Below, piece by piece: positions 13,541 through 19,643 of a stretch of 19,643 nt of DNA; positions within the stretch are counted from its first letter, which is position 1, and every line of letters begins with the position of its first letter. The notes under the pieces are model-generated. The model had not been told where the DNA came from, did not search any database, and saw only the letters and a list, made by a program, of their open reading frames with translations. Source of the stretch: an uncultured Burkholderiales bacterium (lineage in GTDB: Bacteria > Pseudomonadota > Gammaproteobacteria > Burkholderiales > Burkholderiaceae_C); NCBI GenBank assembly GCA_903953985.1, contig CAJBLW010000480.1:1-19643 (forward strand), written 5' to 3'. Position numbers and translations under genes: made by a program.

Positions 13541-14428
13541 TCACAGCTGCGTGCGCAGCGTCCAGATTTCTGGGAAAAGCACGGTGTCCAGCATCTTGCG
13601 CAAATAGCTCACGCCGCCTGTGCCGCCCGTGCCGCGTTTGAAGCCGATCACGCGCTCCACTGTGGTCACATGCCGAAAGCGCCACAAGCGGAATGCATCT
13701 TCCAGATCGGTCAATTCCTCGCCCAGCTGGTACAAGTCCCAGTGCTGCTGCGGGTTGCGGTAGACCACCAGCCAAGCGTTCTCGACTGCTTCGCTGGCCG
13801 GGTACGGCTGACGCCAGTCGCGTTGGGTGTGGGTGTCCGGCACATCAAGGCCACGGCGTTGCAATAGGCGCAGGCATTCGTCGTACAACGAAGGCGCATC
13901 GTAGGCCGCCTGCACGATGGCCGACAGGTCGGACCGGTGGGCGTGCGGATGCAGCATGGCGGCGTTCTTGTTGCCCATCGCAAATTCGATGCAGCGGTAC
14001 TGCCAGCTTTGGAAGCCGCTCGACTGCGCTAGGTAGGGGCGAATAGCGCTGTATTCGGGTGGCGTCATGGTGGCCAAGACGTCCCAAGCGTGCACCAGCT
14101 GCTCCATGATGCGGCTGACGCGGGCGAGTTTCTTGAACGCATCGGGCAGTTCGTCGGCCGCGATGTTGTGCATGGCCGCTTGCAGCTCGTGCAGCATCAG
14201 CTTCATCCACAACTCGCTGGTTTGGTGCTGCACGATGAACAGCATTTCGTTGTGGTCAGGCGAGAGCGGTTGTTGCGCGTTCAGGATGGCGTCGAGCTGC
14301 AGGTAGTCGCCGTAGCTCATGCGCCCGTCAAAGTCGAGCTGGGCTTTTTCTTCTTGCACGATGCGCTCGCCTGGCGCTGTGCTGGTGCTGGCCGAGTTGG
14401 GGGAGGAGGAGAAAGGGCAGGAACTCAT
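13541..14428 (-). CDS. kynA: Tryptophan 2,3-dioxygenase
   Basis: The protein has 295 residues, normal for bacterial enzymes. It opens the indole ring of L-tryptophan to N-formylkynurenine using haem and oxygen, in the cytoplasm. Diagnostic stretches: LFIVQHQTSELWMKLMLHEL (active-site H68), AIRPYLAQSSGFQSWQYRCI (R130, expected substrate carboxylate contact), FRLWRFRHVTTVERVIGFK (haem ligand H253) and GTGGTGGVSYLRKMLD. The first 25 residues are a variable, Ser/Thr/Pro-rich leader. AAGG lies six bases before the ATG. It starts ten bases after the kynU stop and is the last gene of the kynB-kynU-kynA unit. Confidence 0.97.
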   Translation of the reverse strand: MSSCPFSSSPNSASTSTAPGERIVQEEKAQLDFDGRMSYGDYLQLDAILNAQQPLSPDHNEMLFIVQHQTSELWMKLMLHELQAAMHNIAADELPDAFKKLARVSRIMEQLVHAWDVLATMTPPEYSAIRPYLAQSSGFQSWQYRCIEFAMGNKNAAMLHPHAHRSDLSAIVQAAYDAPSLYDECLRLLQRRGLDVPDTHTQRDWRQPYPASEAVENAWLVVYRNPQQHWDLYQLGEELTDLEDAFRLWRFRHVTTVERVIGFKRGTGGTGGVSYLRKMLDTVLFPEIWTLRTQL

Positions 14429-14438
14429 GGCGGGCCTT

Positions 14439-15722
14439 TCAGGTCACGGCGTTCTTTTGGGCAAAGCGGGCGTCTTGCCATTCGCCACGTTGCATGACCT
14501 GACACAGGTGTTCTGCGGCCTGCCACACGTCGGCATAGCCGACATACAGCGGCGTGAAACCAAAGCGCAAGATGTCGGCGTGTAAGCCGCCATCGCCCGC
14601 CCTGAAGTCGCCAATCACGCCGCGCGCGATCAGGGCTTGCACGATGGCGTAGGCGCCTTCGGCGCGGGTCAGGCTCACTTGTGAGCCGCGCAGGGCTTCT
14701 TCAGCTGGGGTGGCGATGCCAAAGCCGTGCCCGTGCAGGCGGGTGCGCACCAGTTGCATGAACATGCCCGTGAGCGCCAGCGACTTTTGGCGCAGCGCGG
14801 CCATGCCGCCCAGCGCCTCGGCGGCCAAAAATGCGTCCAGACCGCAGTCGAGCGCGGTGAGGCTCAAGATGGGTTGGGTGCCGCATTGGTAGCGGGCGAT
14901 GCCCTTGGCGGGCTGGTAATCGGGGGTGAAGGCAAACGGCGCGGCGTGGCCCCACCATCCGGCCAGCGGTTGCCAAAATCGGTCGGTGTGCTCAGGGCGC
15001 ACCCACACAAAAGCCGGAGCGCCGGGGCCGCCGTTCAAGTATTTGTAACCGCAGCCCACCGCAAAGTCGGCCCCCGAGCCGTTCAGGTCAACGGGGACGG
15101 CACCCGCGCTGTGGGCCAGGTCCCACACCGTGAGAATGCCTTGGGCATGGGCCTTTGCGGTGAGGCCCTGCATGTTGTGCATGGCACCGGTGCGGTAGTT
15201 CACATGCGTGAGCATCAGCACCGCTACATCGGCTTGCAAGGCGGCCGCCAGGTCTTCGGATTCGACCAGTTGCAGGGTGTAGCCATGTTCTTTGCACAAG
15301 GCTTCTGCGATGTACAGGTCAGTCGGGAAGTTGCTGCGTTCGCTGACGATTTTGGTTTTGTGCGGGTGGTCTGCGGCAGCGATGTGCAGGGCAGCAGCCA
15401 GCACTTTGAACAGGTTGATCGAGGTGCTGTCGGCGGCGATCACTTCACCTGCTTGAGCGCCAATAACGCGGGCAATTTTGTCGCCCACGCGCTGGGGCAG
15501 GGTGAACCAGCCTGCGGTGTTCCAGCTTTTGATGAGATCGGTGCCCCATTCGTGCGTCACGGCATGGGCCACGCGGGCGAGGGCGGTTTTGGGCAGCACG
15601 CCCAGCGAGTTGCCGTCCAAATAAATCACGCCGGGCGGCAAATCGAATTGGTTGCGCAGGCTGCGCAGCGGGTCTTGCAAATCAAGCAGTTCGCAGTCTT
15701 CCAAAGTGGGGGTGAGGTTCAT
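14439..15722 (-). CDS. kynU: Kynureninase
   Basis: A PLP enzyme that cleaves L-kynurenine to anthranilate and alanine. With the ATG at 15720-15722 it has 427 residues, close to the family's usual 410-425. A TTG at 15752 would overlap the kynB stop as TTGA and add ten residues; it cannot be excluded. Signatures: GVIYLDGNSLGVLP, NTAGWFTLPQRVGDKIA, STSINLFKVLAAAL, VWDLAHSAGAVPVDL (D201, H204) and CGYKYLNGGPGAPAF with the PLP-binding lysine K227. It sits between kynB (26 bases) and kynA (10 bases) in one operon. Its product anthranilate could feed tryptophan synthesis or aromatic breakdown; no anthranilate-degrading gene is in the window. Confidence 0.96.
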   Translation of the reverse strand: MNLTPTLEDCELLDLQDPLRSLRNQFDLPPGVIYLDGNSLGVLPKTALARVAHAVTHEWGTDLIKSWNTAGWFTLPQRVGDKIARVIGAQAGEVIAADSTSINLFKVLAAALHIAAADHPHKTKIVSERSNFPTDLYIAEALCKEHGYTLQLVESEDLAAALQADVAVLMLTHVNYRTGAMHNMQGLTAKAHAQGILTVWDLAHSAGAVPVDLNGSGADFAVGCGYKYLNGGPGAPAFVWVRPEHTDRFWQPLAGWWGHAAPFAFTPDYQPAKGIARYQCGTQPILSLTALDCGLDAFLAAEALGGMAALRQKSLALTGMFMQLVRTRLHGHGFGIATPAEEALRGSQVSLTRAEGAYAIVQALIARGVIGDFRAGDGGLHADILRFGFTPLYVGYADVWQAAEHLCQVMQRGEWQDARFAQKNAVT

Positions 15723-15748
15723 CACTGGTGAGTCTTTCAAATTGCGTA

Positions 15749-16387
15749 TCAAAGTTCGCGCAAGATCGCACGCACCGGGCTGGCGTCTGCGGTCATGAGT
15801 TTGAGGGGCAGCGCGATCAGCTCGTAATCGCCTTCGGGTACGTCGTCGAGCAGCAGGTTTTCCAGCACGCGCAAGCCGCGCTGTCGGATGACTTGGTGGC
15901 TGGGCAGGGCTTTGCTGTCCGCCGGGTCGATGCTGGCGCTGTCGGTGCCAATCAGCTGCACGCCCAGATCGGCCAGGTGCTGCACGCAGGCGGGGTCAAA
16001 GCCGGTGAGCTGGGTGTCGAACCGCGCAAGTGGAAACTGGCGGTACGTGCGCACCAGCACCCGTGGGGGTAAATCGACGAGCGCGTGCTGCAAGTGCGCA
16101 AGCGTGATGAGCGGGCTGGCGTTGAGCGCGTGGATGACGCGGCAGCGGCCCAGAAAAGGCAGCAGGTCCAAAGCGCCCACCGCCGCGCCTTGTGGGTCGT
16201 AATGCAGCGGGGCATCGGCATGTGCGCCCACATGCGGCGACAGGGTGATGGCGCTGACGTTGACCGGGCAGGTGTCCGACAGCGTGGCTGCCCATTTTTG
16301 GGTGTATGGCGTATCACCCGGAAAGACCGGGCTGCTGGCCTGCACAGGCGGGGATATATCCCAAAGTTTGTCCCAAAGTTTTTTCAT
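15749..16387 (-). CDS. kynB: Kynurenine formamidase (arylformamidase), cyclase family
   Basis: Start is the ATG at 16385-16387 (MKKLWDKLWDISPPVQ), giving 212 residues, the expected size; reading further upstream adds residues unlike the family. No clear Shine-Dalgarno sequence precedes it. The enzyme hydrolyses N-formylkynurenine to kynurenine and formate. The metal-binding cyclase motif is present as SPHVGAHADAPLH (H52, H56, D58, H62); the motif's usual threonine is alanine (A55). Later conserved stretches are LIGTDSASIDPADSKALPSH and PEGDYELIALPLKLMTADAS. It is the first gene of the kyn operon. Its upstream gap to the YkgJ-type gene (63 bases) carries a small hairpin with T residues. Confidence 0.95.
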   Translation of the reverse strand: MKKLWDKLWDISPPVQASSPVFPGDTPYTQKWAATLSDTCPVNVSAITLSPHVGAHADAPLHYDPQGAAVGALDLLPFLGRCRVIHALNASPLITLAHLQHALVDLPPRVLVRTYRQFPLARFDTQLTGFDPACVQHLADLGVQLIGTDSASIDPADSKALPSHQVIRQRGLRVLENLLLDDVPEGDYELIALPLKLMTADASPVRAILREL

Positions 16388-16410
16388 GGTGTGCGAAGGT
16401 AGCACCCTAC

Positions 16411-16430
16411 AAAAAACCGTGGTGTCGGTT
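16411..16430 (-). terminator. Weak terminator-like hairpin between ykgJ-type gene and kynB
   Basis: On the minus strand AACCG-ACACCA-CGGTT is followed by four more T residues. The stem has only five pairs. It may end transcription from the YkgJ-type gene or lie in the kynB leader. Confidence 0.3.
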
Positions 16431-16450
16431 ATTTCCAACAACTGTGAAAT

Positions 16451-16759
16451 TCAGACGTTCAGCGCTGGCAAGCCGTGTCGGCGGCGGGCTTGTTCACAGG
16501 CGGGGCTGCCTTCTTCAAATTCACGGCAGGGCGAAGGCCGCCATTCGTAAATGCCGCAAATGGCTTTTTCGCCCGTTTTGCCGTACAGCGCCGCGCAGCG
16601 GGGCGGGCTGTGGTCGGTGCCGCGCATGCGGCAGGTGTGCTCGGTGATAGGCGAGGCCAAGCCTGCGGGCACATCGCCGCCGCCTTCTTCGTATTCGTAC
16701 ACGGAAAAGTCCACCCGAAAACTCGCGCAGCAAGCGCCACAGGTGGTGCAGTTGGACAT
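16451..16759 (-). CDS. YkgJ-family cysteine cluster protein
   Basis: A small protein of 102 residues with nine cysteines: C4, C7, C10, C11 (NCTTCGACC), C43, C55, C68, C78 and C88. The final part reads ICGIYEWRPSPCREFEEG, typical of the YkgJ (UPF0153) family, which is thought to bind zinc or an iron-sulfur cluster; the function is not established. The ATG at 16757-16759 starts exactly at the family's first cysteines. It lies 49 bases after argF, with a repeat copy between them, and 63 bases before kynB. No functional link to either pathway can be read from the sequence. Confidence 0.85.
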   Translation of the reverse strand: MSNCTTCGACCASFRVDFSVYEYEEGGGDVPAGLASPITEHTCRMRGTDHSPPRCAALYGKTGEKAICGIYEWRPSPCREFEEGSPACEQARRRHGLPALNV

Positions 16760-16785
16760 GGGGTCAAAAAGAGGGGGATGGACAC

Positions 16786-16805
16786 CGGATCAAGTCCGGG
16801 GTGAC
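16786..16805. repeat. Second copy (half element) of the palindromic intergenic repeat
   Basis: These 20 bases are the exact reverse complement of 13429-13448. Only one arm is present, between argF and the YkgJ-type gene and ending a few bases after argF. A degenerate echo, GATCAAGTCTTGAC, follows at 16807-16820 and runs into the argF stop. Confidence 0.6.
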
Positions 16806-16808
16806 AGA

Positions 16809-17747
16809 TCAAGTCTTGACGCGACCCAGCAGCAAAAACTCCATGAGCGCCTTTTGCACATGCATCCGGTTCTCGGCTTCGTCCCACACGACCGATTGCG
16901 GGCCGTCGATGACTTCAGCGCTGACTTCTTCACCCCGGTGCGCGGGCAGGCAGTGCATGAACAGGGCGTCGGGTTGGGCCACTTGCATCATGGCTTCGTC
17001 CACGCACCAATCGGCAAAGGCTTTCTTGCGCGCTTCGTTTTCGGCCTCATAGCCCATGCTGGTCCACACGTCTGTGGTGACCAGGTCTGCGCCTCTGCAG
17101 GCGTCTTCGGGGTCTTTGAAAATTTTGTAGCTGTCGGTGCTGCGCAAACCGGCCACGGCCTGGTCCACCTCGTAGCCGCTGGGCGTGCTCAGGTGCACCG
17201 TGAAGCCCAGCAATTCGGCCGCCTGTAGCCAGGTGTTGGCCATGTTGTTGCCATCGCCCACCCAGGCGACCACCTTGCCCGTGATCGAGCCTCTGTGCTC
17301 GATGTAGGTGAAGATGTCGGCCAGGATCTGGCAGGGGTGGAACTCGTTGGTGAGGCCGTTGATGACGGGCACACGCGAGTGCGAAGCAAAGCGCTCGATC
17401 TTGTCCTGACCGTAGGTTCGGATCATCACCAGATCGGTCATGCGGCTGATGACGCGGGCGCTGTCTTCGATGGGCTCAGATCGCCCTAGCTGGCTGTCGC
17501 CTGTGGTCAGGTGCACCACCGAGCCGCCGAGCTGGTACATGCCGGCTTCAAAGCTCACGCGGGTGCGGGTGCTGGCTTTTTCAAAGATCATGGCCAGTGT
17601 GCGGTCGGCCAGCGGGTGGTACTTTTCGTAGGCCTTGAACATGCGCTTGATCTCGGCGGCGCGAGCAAAGACATGCGCGTACTCTTCAGCCGAGAGGTCG
17701 GTGAACTGCAGGTAGTGCCGAACGTGCACGGGTGGGGTCAGGCTCAT
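16809..17747 (-). CDS. argF: Ornithine carbamoyltransferase
   Basis: The protein has 312 residues, standard. It makes citrulline from ornithine and carbamoyl phosphate in arginine biosynthesis. Carbamoyl phosphate binding: EKASTRTR (S59-T60-R61-T62-R63) and FHPCQ (H137-Q140). Ornithine side: WVGDGNNMANTW and FMHCLPAHRGEEV with C266. The arginine catabolic type cannot be excluded on motifs alone, but the coupling to argD favours the anabolic enzyme. It begins in a four-base ATGA overlap with argD, so the two are translationally coupled. Confidence 0.96.
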   Translation of the reverse strand: MSLTPPVHVRHYLQFTDLSAEEYAHVFARAAEIKRMFKAYEKYHPLADRTLAMIFEKASTRTRVSFEAGMYQLGGSVVHLTTGDSQLGRSEPIEDSARVISRMTDLVMIRTYGQDKIERFASHSRVPVINGLTNEFHPCQILADIFTYIEHRGSITGKVVAWVGDGNNMANTWLQAAELLGFTVHLSTPSGYEVDQAVAGLRSTDSYKIFKDPEDACRGADLVTTDVWTSMGYEAENEARKKAFADWCVDEAMMQVAQPDALFMHCLPAHRGEEVSAEVIDGPQSVVWDEAENRMHVQKALMEFLLLGRVKT

Positions 17748-18946
17748 GGGGTTTCTGCCAAAAAGGTTTTGATCAGGGGAGTCAAAATCGCGACCACTTC
17801 GTCGGCTTCGGCCTCGGTCATGATGAGCGGCGGCACCAGGCGGATCACGCTGTCGGCCGTCACGCTGAGCAGCAAACCGGCTTCTGCCGCGCGGCTCCAG
17901 ATGGGGCCGCAGGGTCGGTCGAGTTCGATGCCCAGCATCAGGCCCTGGCCACGAACTTCTTTCACGCCTTGCACGCCCGCCAAAGCCTTCTCCAGCGAAC
18001 CGCGCAAATGCGCGCCCACTTTGGCTGCATTGGCCATCAGGCCGTCTTTTTCCATGATGCGGATGGTTTCAACCCCGGCACGCATGGCCAGTGGGTTGCC
18101 GCCAAAGGTGGTGCCGTGGTTGCCGGGCTGGAAGATGTGGGCGGCCTTGGGGCCTGCCACCACCGCGCCAATCGGCACGCCCGAGCCCAGGCCCTTGGCC
18201 AGCGGCATCACATCGGGCAGGATGTCTGCCCACTGATGGGCAAACCATTTGCCTGTGCGGCCCATGCCGCACTGCACCTCGTCGATCATCATCAGCCAGT
18301 CTTTTTGGTCGCATAGGGCACGCACTTGCTGCAGGTATTCGATACGCATCGGGTTGATGCCACCTTCGCCCTGAATGGTTTCCATGAACACGGCCACCAC
18401 ATTGGGATTGCCTTCGGTGGCTTTTTTCAGGGCTTCGATGTCGTTGACCGGCACGCGTACAAAACCTTCGAGCATGGGGCCAAAGCCAGTTTTGAGCTTT
18501 TCGTTGGCGGTGGCGCTCAGCGTGGCGATGCTGCGGCCATGGAAAGCTTTTTCGTAGACAACGATCTCGGGCCGCTCGATGCCTTTGTCGTGGCCGTATT
18601 TGCGCGCGAGCTTGATGGCCGCTTCGTTGGCTTCCAGGCCCGTGCAGCAGAAAAACACGTTGGTCATGCCTGACAACTCGACCAGCTTGGCCGCCAGCAC
18701 TTCCGCGTTGGGCACATGGAAGTAGTTGCAGCTGTGGATCATCTTGGCCAGCTGGTCCTGCAGCGCGGGCACCAGATCAGGGTGGTTGTGGCCCAGGGTG
18801 TTCACCGCAATACCGGCCAGCGCGTCCAGGTATGGCTTGCCATTGACGTCCCAGACTCGGCAACCCTGACCATGGCTGAGTGCGATCGGCAGTCGGCCAT
18901 AGGTGTTCATGGTGTGCGGTGAGGCGGCTTCAATGTGAGCGGTCAT
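17744..18946 (-). CDS. argD: Acetylornithine aminotransferase (class III PLP aminotransferase)
   Basis: The protein has 400 residues, normal for ArgD. It transaminates N-acetylglutamate 5-semialdehyde to N-acetylornithine and often also serves lysine synthesis. Signatures: YLDALAGIAVNTLGHNHP, FFCCTGLEANEAAIKLAR, YEKAFHGRS, FMETIQGEGGI, LMMIDEVQCGMGRTGKWF (D222) and PLAKGLGSGVPIGA with the PLP lysine K251. Linkage to argF confirms the role over related succinylornithine or GABA aminotransferases. GGAG lies eight bases before the ATG. The leader holds a terminator-like hairpin immediately upstream of this site, which hints at control by early termination. Confidence 0.95.
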   Translation of the reverse strand: MTAHIEAASPHTMNTYGRLPIALSHGQGCRVWDVNGKPYLDALAGIAVNTLGHNHPDLVPALQDQLAKMIHSCNYFHVPNAEVLAAKLVELSGMTNVFFCCTGLEANEAAIKLARKYGHDKGIERPEIVVYEKAFHGRSIATLSATANEKLKTGFGPMLEGFVRVPVNDIEALKKATEGNPNVVAVFMETIQGEGGINPMRIEYLQQVRALCDQKDWLMMIDEVQCGMGRTGKWFAHQWADILPDVMPLAKGLGSGVPIGAVVAGPKAAHIFQPGNHGTTFGGNPLAMRAGVETIRIMEKDGLMANAAKVGAHLRGSLEKALAGVQGVKEVRGQGLMLGIELDRPCGPIWSRAAEAGLLLSVTADSVIRLVPPLIMTEAEADEVVAILTPLIKTFLAETP

Positions 18947-18960
18947 GCGTGAACTCCGGA

Positions 18961-18989
18961 AATAAAAATCGGCTCAACATGAAGAGCCG
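18961..18989 (-). promoter_or_regulatory. Terminator-like hairpin plus T-tract in the argD leader
   Basis: On the minus strand CGGCTC-TTCATGTT-GAGCCG (18989-18970) is a perfect six-pair stem, followed by ATTTTTATT. The argD ribosome site and ATG follow within 24 bases of the stem. The form is that of an intrinsic terminator or attenuator ahead of the argD-argF operon. No leader peptide rich in arginine codons was identified upstream. Confidence 0.55.
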
Positions 18990-19156
18990 CTGAAGTGAGA
19001 TTTTAGAGGCAGAAAGGGTGGGGTTCGGCCGGTTCTTTCCAGCCTTTCGCAAAGGGATTTAGAGCAGCTTCAGGTCTTATATAAGATAGAATACTTGGGT
19101 AAACCCGTGGGTGGCGATCCCGCGCTGCGGGTCCGACTGATCCACACCTCTATCCG
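18990..19156. promoter_or_regulatory. Divergent promoter region between argD and the DUF3579 gene
   Basis: The central feature is TCTTATATAAGA (19075-19086), a perfect 12-bp palindrome that could be an operator or hold -10 boxes for both strands. A possible plus-strand promoter is TTTAGA (19059-19064) with TAAGAT (19083-19088), spacer 18. Downstream, GGGT-AA-ACCC (19097-19106) and the hairpin CCCGC-GCT-GCGGG (19119-19131), with outer pairings GGTG/CACC and GATC/GATC, give the DUF3579 leader a structured 5' region. Confidence 0.45.
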
Positions 19157-19477
19157 ATGGTTTCCAACAACGCCAAAGAAGTTTTCATCCAGGGTATCAC
19201 CCAGGACGGCAAGCCTTTCAGACCCAGCGACTGGGCCGAACGCCTGGCGGGCGTCATGAGCCAGTTCCGTCCCGGCGGCGCCTCGCCCGGCAGTCACCTG
19301 AGCTATTCCCCTTGGTGCATTCCCACCACATTGGCCGGGGTCAAGTGCGTGATCGTGAACCGCGAACTGCGCGATGACAACGTCATGGCCTGGGATTTCG
19401 TGATGAACTTTGCGCGCGACAACGGCTTGCAAGTGGCTGAAGCCTGTTTGTTGGCCGACCCACCCTCCCAAAAATAA
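19157..19477 (+). CDS. DUF3579 domain-containing protein
   Basis: The protein has 106 residues, full length for the family. The recognisable stretches are EVFIQGITQDGKPFRPSDWA, ERLAGVMSQF, YSPWCIPTTLAGVKCVIVNR and DNVMAWDFVMNFARDNGLQV. The function is unknown. In betaproteobacteria genes of this family are commonly found next to arginine-biosynthesis genes, as here, divergent from argD. No clear Shine-Dalgarno sequence precedes the ATG; the upstream leader looks structured. A strong terminator follows 17 bases after the stop codon. Confidence 0.85.
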   Translation: MVSNNAKEVFIQGITQDGKPFRPSDWAERLAGVMSQFRPGGASPGSHLSYSPWCIPTTLAGVKCVIVNRELRDDNVMAWDFVMNFARDNGLQVAEACLLADPPSQK

Positions 19478-19493
19478 CCCGCCCAAAAAAACC

Positions 19494-19516
19494 AAACCGC
19501 CTTCGGGCGGTTTTTT
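19494..19516 (+). terminator. Rho-independent terminator of the DUF3579 gene
   Basis: AAACCGCC-TTCG-GGCGGTTT is a perfect eight-pair stem with a stable TTCG tetraloop, running into a six-T tract. A stretch of A residues on the other side (19484-19490) could make it work in both directions. Confidence 0.92.
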
Positions 19517-19536
19517 CATTTTGAGCCCACAGAGCA

Positions 19537-19610
19537 GGGGGCAGGGCATGGGTGGGTGACGATTTTTGCGAGCGAAGCGAGTCATGAGGAACCCGCCCAT
19601 GCCTGCCCCC
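19537..19610. repeat. Large stem-loop element downstream of the DUF3579 terminator
   Basis: Arm 19537-19556 (begins GGGGGCAGG) pairs with arm 19592-19610 (ends CCTGCCCCC) over about 19 pairs, with one bulged G and one G-U pair. The 35-base loop contains a second pairing, TGAC (19557-19560) with GTCA (19581-19584), and the AGCGAAGCGA stretch. It is not coding in any convincing frame. Confidence 0.55.
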
Positions 19611-19629
19611 GGCGGAATTCGCACCCATG

Positions 19630-19643
19630 AAAAAACCGCCCGA
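19630..19643 (-). terminator. Partial terminator of a minus-strand gene beyond the right edge
   Basis: On the minus strand the last bases read TCGGGCGG followed by six T, identical to the 3' half of the terminator at 19494-19516. The 5' half would lie outside the window. Confidence 0.5.

Noticed and set aside
14727..15731. 334-codon open frame on the plus strand
   Set aside because: It is antisense to kynU throughout, and kynU carries all kynureninase signatures. No independent support.
19070..19624. 184-codon minus-strand frame across the DUF3579 gene
   Set aside because: It overlaps a recognised gene, a terminator and the stem-loop element; the translation is unlike any family.

Overview
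The window is GC-rich and densely packed, and it reads as a chromosomal segment of a betaproteobacterium, most likely family Comamonadaceae (order Burkholderiales). Support for this: three orphan Bug/TctC-type periplasmic binding proteins, a kynB-kynU-kynA kynurenine cluster, an iorAB-type molybdenum hydroxylase with a Tat-like leader, and an argD-argF pair divergent from a DUF3579 gene. The assignment rests on family content and gene order read by eye; no database search was made. No phage, IS element, CRISPR array, rRNA or tRNA was seen, and no gene-free stretch exceeds 300 bases.

Layout. (1) 1-1089: 3' part of an mltB-like lytic transglycosylase, cut by the left edge. (2) 1207-3883: an IclR-family regulator (minus) divergent from an RraA/CHA-aldolase-like protein and a Bug binding protein (plus). 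(3) 4112-10378: a LysR regulator (minus) divergent from a compact six-gene plus-strand operon: Bug protein, maleate isomerase/Asp-Glu racemase-like protein, second Bug protein, LigI-like amidohydrolase, HpcH/HpaI-like protein and DapA-like lyase. (4) 10551-13282: iorB and iorA (minus), with an inverted repeat upstream that looks like an operator. (5) 13541-16387: kynA, kynU and kynB (minus), converting tryptophan to anthranilate and alanine. (6) 16451-18946: a YkgJ-type cysteine-cluster protein, then argF and argD (arginine biosynthesis), all minus. (7) 19157-19477: DUF3579 (plus) with a clear terminator, followed by a large stem-loop element and what looks like half of another terminator at the right edge.

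How the genes may work together. Regions 2 and 3 resemble two separately regulated uptake-and-breakdown loci for organic acids. In region 3 the binding proteins would capture carboxylates, and an isomerase, a lactonase-like hydrolase and two C-C lyase-type enzymes would degrade them. The substrate cannot be read from the sequence. The LigI-like lactonase and the CHA-aldolase-like protein echo the protocatechuate 4,5-cleavage pathway, but no hydratase (LigJ) or dioxygenase is visible. The HpcH/HpaI-like protein lacks the usual catalytic histidine and a conserved loop, so its chemistry is uncertain. This six-gene operon is the best candidate here for an undescribed system. Regions 5 and 6 are ordinary amino-acid metabolism.

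Several non-coding signals stand out: terminator-like hairpins with T-tracts in the leaders of argD and of the six-gene operon, palindromes in all divergent promoter regions, a dispersed palindromic repeat on both sides of the kyn cluster, and a 22-bp exact hairpin repeat at two convergent gene ends.
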